A stretch of DNA of 64,000 bases from Bacillus sp. RO1 (GTDB lineage: Bacteria > Bacillota > Bacilli > Bacillales > Bacillaceae_I). Under the pieces are notes generated by a model. The model did not search any database and had not been told where the DNA came from. It was given only the letters and a program-made list of their open reading frames with translations. Below are positions 27,399 to 36,086 of this stretch, in pieces (position 1 is the first letter of the stretch; each line of letters begins with the position of its first letter). A program made the position numbers and the translations under genes. The stretch spans positions 44,269 through 108,268 of the forward strand of contig NZ_JAAZWB010000052.1 of assembly GCF_012524115.1 (NCBI RefSeq), written 5' to 3'.

Positions 27399-28300
27399 TG
27401 CCTGGTCTCTTTCCACTTCTGTAAAATATGCGGAACAATATATGTCGCAACATTGATTCCTGTGCAATCAAAGATATTTTTGATATGAGCATTGGAGTTG
27501 ATTTCACAGACAAGTGGAGAGCCGTCTTCAGCAAACAGGAGATCTACCCCAGCGAAGTCTGCACCAACAAGTTTTGCGCTTTTAATCGCGACTTCTTTTT
27601 CAATGTCTGTTGGTTCATACCTAAACATCCTACCCCCGTTACTCACGTTAGCCCTGAAATCAGTCTCCGAGACACGCATCATGGAGGCAACCACCTCATC
27701 TCCTACAACATTCAGGCGAATATCCTTGCCTTTGCTTGAAGAGATGAACTCTTGCATAAGGAATGGTCGGTTTCCTAACTCCTTCACTTTGATGAGGAGT
27801 TCATCAATTGTATGAATCAAATAAACCTGCATGCCAAATGAACCGTAAGCTTCCTTTAAGACAAGTGGAAAACCTAGGATTTCTGCAGCGTGGTAAAAGG
27901 GTTCTACATTCTCATGAGCGTGAAACACCATTGGGGCTAACAGTGTTTTGGGCATTGGTATCCCATGATCTGCTAGAGTCTGAAATGTGAGCGATTTGTT
28001 ATCACAGATTTCAATGCAGGCGGCACTGTTATAAACGGGAATTCCCATCTTTTCCAGGTGGCGGGCAAGTAACACATCTTTATCAAGAAAAAAAACGAAA
28101 TTTGGCAGCTCCTGATGGTTGTGAGCGCCTTCCAATATTGCCCGGCCGTCTGCTACAGTCGGAAACAGTTCATTATTTTTCAATAGCTTAGTTGAGATAT
28201 GATGTTTTCTAGCTTCCTTATCAAACCAATCTGCTAGTTCGATAAATTTTTGCTGTGGGAGATTTCCGTTATAAATAATCCAGCAAACTAAATGTTTCAT
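27395..28300 (-). CDS. ATP-grasp (RimK-like) ligase 1
   Basis: 301-aa ATP-grasp ligase with a full set of motifs: CDNKSLTFQTLADHGIPMPKT, FPLVLKEAYGSFGMQVYL (ATP-binding lysine), FMQEFI-type LMQEFISSSKGKDIRLNVVG and metal-binding GVDLLFAEDGSPLVCEINSN. It overlaps the hydrolase gene upstream and ligase 2 downstream by four bases each. Two adjacent, diverged ATP-grasp enzymes suggest two successive amide-forming steps. The fold is RimK/glutathione-synthetase-like; specificity cannot be inferred. Confidence 0.87.
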   Translation of the reverse strand: MKHLVCWIIYNGNLPQQKFIELADWFDKEARKHHISTKLLKNNELFPTVADGRAILEGAHNHQELPNFVFFLDKDVLLARHLEKMGIPVYNSAACIEICDNKSLTFQTLADHGIPMPKTLLAPMVFHAHENVEPFYHAAEILGFPLVLKEAYGSFGMQVYLIHTIDELLIKVKELGNRPFLMQEFISSSKGKDIRLNVVGDEVVASMMRVSETDFRANVSNGGRMFRYEPTDIEKEVAIKSAKLVGADFAGVDLLFAEDGSPLVCEINSNAHIKNIFDCTGINVATYIVPHILQKWKETRQ

Positions 28301-28953
28301 GTGTGATCCTCCATTGATGCGAGATAATGAATGATAGCCTCCAATGCTTTAAGAACCTTCTTAAAGTACAGAGATTTTGGGCCGCCTTCAAGCAGCCTCC
28401 AATTCAATTCCATTTGTAAACAAAAGATATTGCAGCTTTTTGAAACATCGGCAGATACAGTGTGTGGATAGCCTGCGGTAAAAATATTATCAATAAGTAC
28501 ATCATTGATGCCATGATCTATAAGCGTCTTTTGGATATGATCCACCATAGTTGGACCTTGACTGTGGGGAATGTTTTTCCCTCTACCAGTCCCAAGATCA
28601 ATACTATAAGGTCTGGAAGGTGCCATAATATGAAAATCCAATAGAAAGTGAATCGAATGTTCCCGAACTATTCTTTTTATAAAATCACGATATGAGCTTT
28701 TTTGGTCATAGTTGGCATCATCTCTGAGATTTTTCGTTTTAAAGATAGCATGGCAGTTTAATTGTTCTTGAAGATGTATTACCATTGGCCCTGTCAGGAA
28801 TTCTCCCTGTTTCTCTTTCCCATTTCGTATCTGTGTTACGCTGTGGGGGGCAGACAGGAGAATTGGTAGAACTCCTTTGATATAGTGAAAGCCTTGTTGA
28901 TTGCTTTGAAAGCTCTCTTCTATGAATGTTTTTTCCCATAGGTTAAAATTCAT
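28297..28953 (-). CDS. N-formylglutamate amidohydrolase-like zinc hydrolase
   Basis: 218-aa protein resembling the N-formylglutamate amidohydrolase (HutG-like) family. Candidate metal ligands are the histidine of LLSAPHSV and the DFH of FLLDFHIMAPSRPYSIDLG. GEFLTGPMVIHL is another family-like segment. Its coding start is 19 bases after the 622-aa gene, and its end overlaps ligase 1 by four bases. No histidine-utilisation genes are nearby, so it more likely removes or recycles an N-acyl-amino-acid linkage made by the ligases. That role is inference. Confidence 0.72.
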   Translation of the reverse strand: MNFNLWEKTFIEESFQSNQQGFHYIKGVLPILLSAPHSVTQIRNGKEKQGEFLTGPMVIHLQEQLNCHAIFKTKNLRDDANYDQKSSYRDFIKRIVREHSIHFLLDFHIMAPSRPYSIDLGTGRGKNIPHSQGPTMVDHIQKTLIDHGINDVLIDNIFTAGYPHTVSADVSKSCNIFCLQMELNWRLLEGGPKSLYFKKVLKALEAIIHYLASMEDHT

Positions 28954-28972
28954 GAGTCGTCCATCCTTTTGG

Positions 28973-30841
28973 TTAGTAACTCTGTTTTTTATTGGAGATG
29001 CTATAACGCACTCTTGAAAGCGTAACGTACATAGATAACGGAACGAAAAGCAGGAGTAAAAGAATCCGTGTCCATGTAGTTAAGATGGAAACAGATAATA
29101 CGGTGAACATGACCGCGATGATCGGGACAAACTGGATGTTAAAGTTTTTCTTCAACAGGAATGCCATATCTCGTTCAACAACGATGACTTTGCCGATATT
29201 GTTTAACCCTAGGTGGGTCCTAATGGTTGAAGGCACCGCAACCGATATATTCATCAGACTGCTAGAAGACATGATGTTCGTTTCTTTAATTAAGTCTAAA
29301 TCATTCATTTCCAGAACTTGCGCTTTAGCGGTTTTGTTGCGGTAGGATAAGATTACTGTATCCGCTTCTTCAATACCAAGCAATGTCATCGTGCTTTTCG
29401 TCAAGCGGATGATATTGCTTGTCTCATCAGAAGTATAAGGTCTAATTACCTTTAATGAAAGTTGTTTGTTCCCGATAAAAGCAGTGAGTAGTTTGTTGCC
29501 TAAGCGCTTTAATATTGGCGTTTTTCTAGATTCTTTATAATAATGATTAACAGGATACATAAAAGTATGATAATATCCTGCCTTTTTCAAAACTTTTTTC
29601 AATTGAAGTGATTCTTGATAACTAATGCGTTCCAGTACCTTTCCGTGACCGTATGTTTCTTTTAATATGGTTTGTTCAGCATCTGTCAGGCATAGTTCCT
29701 TGTTACTATCGTCCGTTCTTAGGCAAAGATTAGTCAAGACAGTTGGCGGTATGTAATCTGGGGGCTGTTCATAATCTAAAAACTGTCTTTGAATATAGTT
29801 CAGCTTGATCGTCTTATCGTCGTTAAGACCTGGCTGTTGAGCTAACTGCGAAAGATGAAAATCAAAAGATGCGCCGGTGTGAGGATTCATTAGTTCTACA
29901 TAAGGTGATTCCGTTGCCTTTAATTTATTCAACATGTTTTCTGATACAATGATTCGGTTCAACTGAACATCAGCCGCGTTCTGTGTTTGAATTTGATGAA
30001 CAGGATACCTTGCCGCCTTCTGAATAAGAATTGGGCCAGGAGGGGATGAACCAAACAGGCTTTTCTTGACTCCCGCACTTAAGGTGACCTCATTGGAATT
30101 TAGATTTTTCTTTGTTTCATAGACGATACATTTCCGGAAAGATCCTGTGATGGGATTTAATACAAATACATAATCGTGTTCCCTGAGCCCCCATTTTTTT
30201 TGCGTTTCTATCGTGAGTTCCAGGCGATTAAAAGGAGTTATCATGCTTACCTTAAAGGCATCCGATACAGAAGCTGTCGTCCAAGGTTTTTGGTTATGCT
30301 CAATTTGAGTTGGTAACACTTTTAATATGGAAAGAAGAACCGGTAGGAACGATGCAGCATCCTTGTTATGGATGAAGAACTTCACTGAGGGCTTATTTTC
30401 TTTCAGGCAATAATCCTCTTCCATAGTGATGGCGTTTGGAACAGTTGTCCCTATATATTTTTCTGTTATATAGTTTATGAGGGGATGAAAGTGATCATTG
30501 TACATATATTCATACCCATTGTTTTCGTGCTCTTCTATGCCTATCAACCCACGGATATTGTATTGGGCGATATATCGTTCTATTCTGGTTTCTACTTTTG
30601 GAGTGAATCTCTTTACTATCATTAAGTGACATAGGCTGATTTCTTGCAAGGTGATGCCTAGAGCCAGCAGGTTGATGTCTGTAGAAGGGATCACCATTAA
30701 GATGGGGGAACTACCTTTGTATCGCTTTATTTGTCCGAACGGCGAGAAAATTTTTCGTTTAACCAGCATACTTTTATTTTTTGAGAAATCTGTCCGTATG
30801 TTTTCCGGTATGGAGAAGGCATTTGGCAGTTTGTTAATCAT
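28973..30841 (-). CDS. Large membrane-anchored protein of unknown function, head of the amidoligase cassette
   Basis: 622 aa with no signal peptide. Several beta-rich segments have the rhythm of AbrB/Cdc48-N-like barrels (about 205-275, 295-350 and 470-560; for example LTIETQKKWGLREHDYVFVL and IIRLTKSTMTLLGIEEADTVIL). Two transmembrane helices lie near the C-terminus (about 568-608), ending in a short basic tail. No catalytic motif is obvious. The region 1-120 contains ILMVIPSTDINLLALG. It is the first gene of the operon, divergent from folC over 65 bp, so expression may be mutually influenced. It could anchor or feed the ligases at the membrane. I do not recognise a named family. Confidence 0.7.
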   Translation of the reverse strand: MINKLPNAFSIPENIRTDFSKNKSMLVKRKIFSPFGQIKRYKGSSPILMVIPSTDINLLALGITLQEISLCHLMIVKRFTPKVETRIERYIAQYNIRGLIGIEEHENNGYEYMYNDHFHPLINYITEKYIGTTVPNAITMEEDYCLKENKPSVKFFIHNKDAASFLPVLLSILKVLPTQIEHNQKPWTTASVSDAFKVSMITPFNRLELTIETQKKWGLREHDYVFVLNPITGSFRKCIVYETKKNLNSNEVTLSAGVKKSLFGSSPPGPILIQKAARYPVHQIQTQNAADVQLNRIIVSENMLNKLKATESPYVELMNPHTGASFDFHLSQLAQQPGLNDDKTIKLNYIQRQFLDYEQPPDYIPPTVLTNLCLRTDDSNKELCLTDAEQTILKETYGHGKVLERISYQESLQLKKVLKKAGYYHTFMYPVNHYYKESRKTPILKRLGNKLLTAFIGNKQLSLKVIRPYTSDETSNIIRLTKSTMTLLGIEEADTVILSYRNKTAKAQVLEMNDLDLIKETNIMSSSSLMNISVAVPSTIRTHLGLNNIGKVIVVERDMAFLLKKNFNIQFVPIIAVMFTVLSVSILTTWTRILLLLLFVPLSMYVTLSRVRYSISNKKQSY

Positions 30842-30906
30842 AGCTCCACCTCTAGTTATTAATACTTTTCATTTTAACCTAACAGATAAGCAAAAAGGAG
30901 ATTAAT

Positions 30907-32190
30907 ATGTTTTGTTCATTTAAAGATTTGCAAGAGCAAGTGAATTTTACGTTAAAAAATGAAATAAACCTCGGATTGGACAGGATTGTCCAGTTTTTAG
31001 AGAAAGTCGGTAATCCGCAAAATCAATTACAGGTCGTACATATCGGTGGTACAAACGGGAAAGGCTCCACATTGCGTTTTTTAGAGGGTGTATTAAAAGA
31101 AGCGGGATTAAAGGTAGGGGTGTTCCATTCACCAGCTTATCAATTTATCAATGATCAACTCTCTGTCAATGGAACATACATAACAGATGAAGAAATGATA
31201 GAAATTATTCAGTTGTTTACTAAACATGGGTTAGATGAAGCTGGGTTAACTGAATTCGAACTGCAAACGGCCATGGCTTTTTATTATTTTGCCACGCTCC
31301 AAAAGGTGGACATCGCGTTGATTGAGGTAGGACTCGGGGGGAGAGAGGATTCCACGAATGTGATGACACCATTGCTTAGCATCATCACTAACGTTGGACA
31401 TGATCATATAGGATTCCTTGGATCGTCGGTTGAAGAAATTGCCTATCATAAAGCAGGTATCATCAAAAACGGGGTTCCAATCATTTCCGGGGAACAAAAG
31501 TCTGCTGCAAAAGAAGTAATTCAAAAAGAGGCTTTAATAAAAGAAAGTCCTGTCTATTTTATCGATGAAGATTTCTCCTATCGTTTGGAAGAAAGAGGGA
31601 GACTCTCTTTTCGATTTGCAACGAAAAATGTGGAGGAATTAGAGTTATCCCTGTATGGAGAGCATCAGGCCGCCAACGCTTCATTGGCCATCATGGCTTA
31701 TTTCCTATTAATAGAAAAGTGGGAATGGGAATACGATGAGAGTGTGTTAAAAGCTGGGCTATTGAAAGCCGTACACCCTGGAAGATTTGAGATCCTCCAA
31801 AAAGAACCTCCCATTATTCTCGATGGTGCCCATAATGAAGAGGCTATGGACGCGTTAGTGGACTCTATAGATAGGAAGTTTTCTAATAAGAAGATAGTAG
31901 TACTGTTCAGTGCCCTGAAAGATAAACCCATTGAAATGATGGTAGGAAAGTTGGAAACTATCGCGGATGAGATAATTTTCACTTCCTTTGATTTTCCAAG
32001 GGCGGCTCGAGCAGAAGATATATGTAAAGTGAGCGAACTTGCCAAAAAAGAGTTTGAAGAGGATTGGAGAATTGCGTTACAGCTTGCTATATCAAGGGTT
32101 GGGAACGATTCTGTGTTGCTGATTACCGGTTCCTTATATTTTATCTCCGAAATTAGGACTAAACTCACACAAGGTAGGGAAAAGAAATAA
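30907..32190 (+). CDS. folC: Bifunctional folylpolyglutamate/dihydrofolate synthase
   Basis: 427-aa canonical FolC adding glutamates to (dihydro)folates. The P-loop is GGTNGKGST, followed by LIEVGLGGREDSTNV, ITNVGHDHIGFLG, EIAYHKAGI and ILDGAHNEEA, all intact, unlike the paralogue in the adjacent cassette. AAAAAGGAGATTAAT precedes ATG 30907. In B. subtilis it is cotranscribed with valS; here the inserted cassette separates them, so a promoter must lie in the 65-bp divergent gap. Confidence 0.95.
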   Translation: MFCSFKDLQEQVNFTLKNEINLGLDRIVQFLEKVGNPQNQLQVVHIGGTNGKGSTLRFLEGVLKEAGLKVGVFHSPAYQFINDQLSVNGTYITDEEMIEIIQLFTKHGLDEAGLTEFELQTAMAFYYFATLQKVDIALIEVGLGGREDSTNVMTPLLSIITNVGHDHIGFLGSSVEEIAYHKAGIIKNGVPIISGEQKSAAKEVIQKEALIKESPVYFIDEDFSYRLEERGRLSFRFATKNVEELELSLYGEHQAANASLAIMAYFLLIEKWEWEYDESVLKAGLLKAVHPGRFEILQKEPPIILDGAHNEEAMDALVDSIDRKFSNKKIVVLFSALKDKPIEMMVGKLETIADEIIFTSFDFPRAARAEDICKVSELAKKEFEEDWRIALQLAISRVGNDSVLLITGSLYFISEIRTKLTQGREKK

Positions 32191-32294
32191 GGGATAATTA
32201 TCCTATTTTTGTTGTGACAAATGTTAGAAAATTTGATAATATTTAATTATTGTGAAAGTGTGTCGAAAAAAGGATAGAGAAGGGAGGGGTTAGT

Positions 32295-34031
32295 TTGGTG
32301 GTTCAAGCAGTTAGTCGCCAAAAAGAAGTGGTAATCTGGACAAGCTTCGTTGTCATGGTTCCCGTCTTTTTATGGCTCGGATATCAGCTTTCTCCTGTTG
32401 TGTTAGAAGATTTGCCTATGTGGCACATTATTGGATTTCTGGCGTTGGCTATCATACTCGCCCTAATCCCAATCGTCGTCGGAGAGGTACCTTTGTTTCT
32501 GGCACAGGGTGTTTCCTTGGCAGCCCTCTTATCCTTCGGTATATTCATTGAAATGATTGTGACCCTAGTATCCGTTTTAGCATTGATGGCTTATATGCGC
32601 TTGAATAGGGAAAATAGACTCAGAATTCCTATCAATATGCTTATGTTTTCAAGCATTTCCTTAATTGCTGGGTTCGTATTTTATTTATTTGGGGGAACCC
32701 CTGGAGATACAAGACTATTGAACATTGGTGTCATCACGCCGATCCTTGCGCATGAACTAGTCTATTTTACGCTTAATACAGTGGCACTATATTTTATACA
32801 AGTACAAATATATGAACGTAAAAGCAAATTCATCACACCTGATACCAAATGGGATGCGGTTACTAGCATCATGGTCTTGCCGGTAGGCTTGATCCTATAC
32901 ATACTATATGAACAAGTTGGTCCGATAGCACTTCTATACGTAGGATTGCCTTTTGTCATCCTTACACTGATTCTTCAACTCTATCATTCTAGCCAAAAGG
33001 TAAATGTTCACTTACAGCAAGCAGCGGATGTGGGACATCAGTTGACAGAAAGACTTGATACACAAGGCGTTCTGGATGTCTTCCTAGATAAAATATCGAC
33101 GCTCTTTAAGGTGGATTATGCTGCCATCATTGACGTAAATGGAGAAAAAATCATGAAAGTCCTTCGCGTCATGGACAAGCAGAACAGTGTGGAGGCAAAT
33201 GCTATTTTGCATACGGATGATGAAGAGCTTCTGGCATATATGCTGAAACGTGGAAAAAGCTTATGCTATCTCACTAAAAAAGAATGGAAGCATATGTCCA
33301 AAACGCATCTTCCAGCAAATGTTGAGAGTCTTATGTGTGTTCCGGTTATCCGAAATCACAAGATTGAAGGGCTTGTATTGCTAGCAAGCACTTCCAAACG
33401 GACTTATGATAAATCTCAATTGATGATTGTTGATATCCTTTGCTCATACTTTGGAGTGGCAATGGAAAAAGCTCGCCACTATCAAGAGACCAAACAGAAA
33501 AGTGAACGCTGCGCATTAACCAAACTATACAACTATCGTTTTTTTGAAAGTGTCCTGGATAAAGAGTTTGATAAATTAAACAAAGGACATTCCAAATCTC
33601 TGTCCCTCATGATGTTGGATCTGGATCACTTTAAGAAAATTAATGATGTGTATGGACATCAGAGCGGCAATGAGATTCTCATGCAGGTTGCTGAAAGGCT
33701 TACCGTCCTAGTTGGTAGTAAAGGGACAGTTGCTCGTTATGGGGGAGAAGAGTTCGTAATCTTACTCCCTGATATGGAACGTGGTCAATGCTTTGAACTT
33801 GCCGAACGCATCAGGGTGAACCTTGCGACAAGATCCTTTGCTCTGAAACAGCATATCCGCGAAACAAAGGGAGCTCAAATGGTAAAAGTAACCGCAAGCA
33901 TCGGGTTTGCCACAGCACCAGATGATGCCGAGGACACACTTGACTTGATCCGTCACGCAGACAGAGCCATGTATGTCGGTGCGAAAAAGGCTGGACGGAA
34001 TAAAGTTGCGGAATATCGGAAAACTTCATAA
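32295..34031 (+). CDS. Membrane-bound GAF-GGDEF diguanylate cyclase
   Basis: 578 aa. The first about 235 residues contain roughly seven hydrophobic helices. A GAF sensor follows (about 245-390, TERLDTQGVLDVFLDKISTLF), then a GGDEF domain (about 405-575) with active site GGEEF at 483-487. It should make cyclic di-GMP from two GTP. The RxxD inhibitory site that usually lies five residues before the motif is absent (SKGTVARYGGEEF). The start is TTG 32295 after GAAGGGAGGGG; GTG 32298 is also possible. Its position between folC and the pilus genes fits control of pili or biofilm, but this is inference. Confidence 0.88.
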   Translation: MVVQAVSRQKEVVIWTSFVVMVPVFLWLGYQLSPVVLEDLPMWHIIGFLALAIILALIPIVVGEVPLFLAQGVSLAALLSFGIFIEMIVTLVSVLALMAYMRLNRENRLRIPINMLMFSSISLIAGFVFYLFGGTPGDTRLLNIGVITPILAHELVYFTLNTVALYFIQVQIYERKSKFITPDTKWDAVTSIMVLPVGLILYILYEQVGPIALLYVGLPFVILTLILQLYHSSQKVNVHLQQAADVGHQLTERLDTQGVLDVFLDKISTLFKVDYAAIIDVNGEKIMKVLRVMDKQNSVEANAILHTDDEELLAYMLKRGKSLCYLTKKEWKHMSKTHLPANVESLMCVPVIRNHKIEGLVLLASTSKRTYDKSQLMIVDILCSYFGVAMEKARHYQETKQKSERCALTKLYNYRFFESVLDKEFDKLNKGHSKSLSLMMLDLDHFKKINDVYGHQSGNEILMQVAERLTVLVGSKGTVARYGGEEFVILLPDMERGQCFELAERIRVNLATRSFALKQHIRETKGAQMVKVTASIGFATAPDDAEDTLDLIRHADRAMYVGAKKAGRNKVAEYRKTS

Positions 34032-34033
34032 AT

Positions 34034-34071
34034 AAAAAACTCTCGCAGATTTACTGGCGAGAGTTTTTTAT
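34034..34071. terminator. Bidirectional terminator between the cyclase and the anti-sigma gene
   Basis: AAAAAACTCTCGC and GCGAGAGTTTTTT are perfect inverted repeats around a ten-base loop, serving the two convergent genes. Confidence 0.9.
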
Positions 34072-35211
34072 TTAGTTACTCCAATTCCATAAGGCAACTT
34101 CGTCCACTTGAATGGCTCCGATCCACTTTTCGCTTTTTAAGGCGAGAACTTCTTTGGTTGGCCCAGTTATCACCACCCCATGATGGGATATGTCATTTTT
34201 TTCGAGATAGCGGACCACTTCGTTCAACTTTATATCATTATGCATCACTTGAAGTTGGTTGAATTCCTTTTGGTAATCTTTCAGGAAGTGAAGCGTCTTT
34301 AAAAACTGTTCATGGAGCATGTCTGCGTCGCCTATTGTATAAGCAGGTGCAGACCTGCCTTCAGTGATGGTCGATCCGAACAGTGAACGTTCCTCTGTTC
34401 TAGAAGTAAGGGTCCAATCATCAGTGTGAAAGATAGGATAATTTGGGAAACCTATGTTAGATATGGAATGATATTCATCCACTTCACCAGCTACATCCAC
34501 TGGAAACCAAATTAATTCAAGATCTTTCCCTTTAAATTGCTGAAAAACTTTTTCCGTTGACATTAGCTCATTAAAGGTAATAAAGGCGGTAGCAACTGTT
34601 CCTTCAGGAAGCATTTCAAGCCTTTCCCACTCTGGAGTAGAATCAAATTTATATTCTGATAATAGGGAAGGGTGCTGAAATTCTGTTAGAGTATCTTCAT
34701 CGGTTCCATAATACCTTTTCTCAACTGACCCCATTTTAGAAAACAGGAAATCAACATTCATTTCTCCAACAGTATAGAATTCTTTCCCAACCTGCTTTCT
34801 TAACTCCTTATCTACTCCCATTTTAAAGAAAGTTCCTACTTCCGTATCAGCCCCATACTTATCCGCAAAAGGGTCTGTTATTAATTGAGAGAAGTTTATG
34901 ATATCAGCCAACTTCTGAGATCGTGTATAGTCTTCTGATAAGCCCTTAGAAAAGCCATGGTAGTAAATGGTTGTTATGAATGAGGAGGCCATCATTATTA
35001 AGAGGAGAATGGGTATGGCGGTCAATGCCGTCCCTATCCGCGCCTTCCACTTGCTTGCCCGCAATATTTTTCGTTGCTTCGTTTTTTCCAAAGTGGGCTT
35101 CATCCATTGTTTTTCCTGGGCACTCATTTCTTTTTCAAACTCCATTTTTTCTTCGGGCGTCATTTCGCCTTTATCATAACGTTCCAATCTATCCTTAAAG
35201 TCATCATTCAT
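34072..35211 (-). CDS. Anti-sigma factor of the SigM-like sigma (YhdL/RsiM type)
   Basis: 379-aa membrane protein. A cytoplasmic N-terminus MNDDFKDRLERYDKGEMTPEEK, typical of sigma-binding domains, is followed by one transmembrane helix (about 58-82). A long extracellular region then resembles the sigma-factor-regulator C-terminal domain (GTVATAFITFNELMSTEKVF). The gene overlaps the sigma gene by eight bases. It should hold the sigma factor at the membrane until envelope stress. B. subtilis sigM has two negative regulators, yhdL and yhdK; no yhdK equivalent is present here. Confidence 0.82.
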   Translation of the reverse strand: MNDDFKDRLERYDKGEMTPEEKMEFEKEMSAQEKQWMKPTLEKTKQRKILRASKWKARIGTALTAIPILLLIMMASSFITTIYYHGFSKGLSEDYTRSQKLADIINFSQLITDPFADKYGADTEVGTFFKMGVDKELRKQVGKEFYTVGEMNVDFLFSKMGSVEKRYYGTDEDTLTEFQHPSLLSEYKFDSTPEWERLEMLPEGTVATAFITFNELMSTEKVFQQFKGKDLELIWFPVDVAGEVDEYHSISNIGFPNYPIFHTDDWTLTSRTEERSLFGSTITEGRSAPAYTIGDADMLHEQFLKTLHFLKDYQKEFNQLQVMHNDIKLNEVVRYLEKNDISHHGVVITGPTKEVLALKSEKWIGAIQVDEVALWNWSN

Positions 35212-35710
35212 TTATGTCGTTCTCCTTTCCTTGAATGGTTCTTACTTTTTGGCGAGCGCGGTAGAGCAGGACCTTAAAGTACGTATCCGTTACGCCCATC
35301 GCTTCAGCTGCTTCCTTATAGGTGAAACTGTGATAATCATAGAGAAGGATCGCCTGCGCCTGTTGCTCATTCAACGAGTTAATGGCGTCCATCACCTCGG
35401 CAACCTCTGACTTCAAGAGGACTTCATGTTCCGTTCCTTTCCCCTTACTAAAAAGGCGTTGAAAAAAGCCTTGTTCCTTCACGATGGTTCGCTTGTGTTT
35501 CCTGTAGTGGTCAATAAACGCATTATGAGCAATTCGGAACAACCAAGGCTTCACTTCCTCACCCCGGTAATTTTCCAAAAATAAATAAGCTCGCAAAAAA
35601 GTCTCCTGTACAAGATCTTCCGCAAGGTGATGCTCCCTGCACAAAGAAAGGAGGTACCGGAATATATCCTGCATATGCTCTTCATAAATATCATCAATGG
35701 ACTGTTTCAT
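35204..35710 (-). CDS. sigM: ECF RNA polymerase sigma factor, SigM-like
   Basis: 168 aa with sigma region 2 (DIYEEHMQDIFRYLLSL, HLAEDLVQETFLRAYLFL, KPWLFRIAHNAFIDHYRKHKR) and region 4 (NEQQAQAILLYDYHSFTYKEAAEAMGVTDTYFKVLLYRARQKV when pieced together). The sequence resembles B. subtilis SigM, the envelope-stress factor controlling cell-wall genes. A perfectly spaced ECF promoter lies upstream, which indicates autoregulation. The anti-sigma gene follows with an eight-base overlap. The SigM name is an inference from similarity; other ECF paralogues are close. Confidence 0.82.
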   Translation of the reverse strand: MKQSIDDIYEEHMQDIFRYLLSLCREHHLAEDLVQETFLRAYLFLENYRGEEVKPWLFRIAHNAFIDHYRKHKRTIVKEQGFFQRLFSKGKGTEHEVLLKSEVAEVMDAINSLNEQQAQAILLYDYHSFTYKEAAEAMGVTDTYFKVLLYRARQKVRTIQGKENDINE

Positions 35711-35732
35711 CTGGCCCCCCTTTCACAACACT

Positions 35733-35758
35733 AACGTTCAAGATTCAAAAATGTTTCA
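35733..35758 (-). promoter_or_regulatory. ECF (SigM-type) autoregulatory promoter
   Basis: On the minus strand TGAAAC (35758-35753), a 16-base spacer and CGTT (35736-35733), close to the SigM consensus TGAAAC-N16-CGTC, 23 bases before the sigma gene. Confidence 0.75.
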
Positions 35759-35800
35759 AGGATATGTAAAATTTTTAAAATAAAGGTTAGAAAAATGCTC

Positions 35801-35931
35801 CCCTGTTGACTGAAGTGCAAGGTGTGAGACTCCAGCGGGGGAGTAACGGTTGGTTGAGACCCCGCAACGAAGTGAGGAGGCTCAAGCACCGCCCCTAGGA
35901 AAGCGAACACCTGGAATGAAAGGAAACAGGG
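35801..35931 (+). repeat. Dispersed intergenic repeat, copy G (type 2)
   Basis: Begins CCCTGTTGAC and ends GGAAACAGGG, with the core CTCCAGCGGGGGAG, GAGACCCCGCAACGAAG, GAGGAGGCTCAAGCACC and AGGAAAGCGAACACC. It lies between the ECF promoter and the next plus-strand gene. The remaining 36 kb intergenic bases up to 36086 are AT-rich with no recognised site. Confidence 0.88.
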
Positions 35932-36086
35932 TGTTAGTGTAATATCTAAAATAAGATAAACAATTTTTTCAATAAAATGTTTTATCTTGTAATCTACTAT
36001 TTCAAATTACCTGGCTTTATTATACAATTACAATAGTCTACTTACTTCTACAAAATACGTAAAAATACACAGAAAGCGGTGACGAG

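Noticed and set aside
27399..27467. Longer start for ATP-grasp ligase 2
   Set aside because: The extra 23 residues overlap ligase 1 coding sequence and are not ATP-grasp-like; the ATGA overlap at 27395-27398 fits the rest of the operon.
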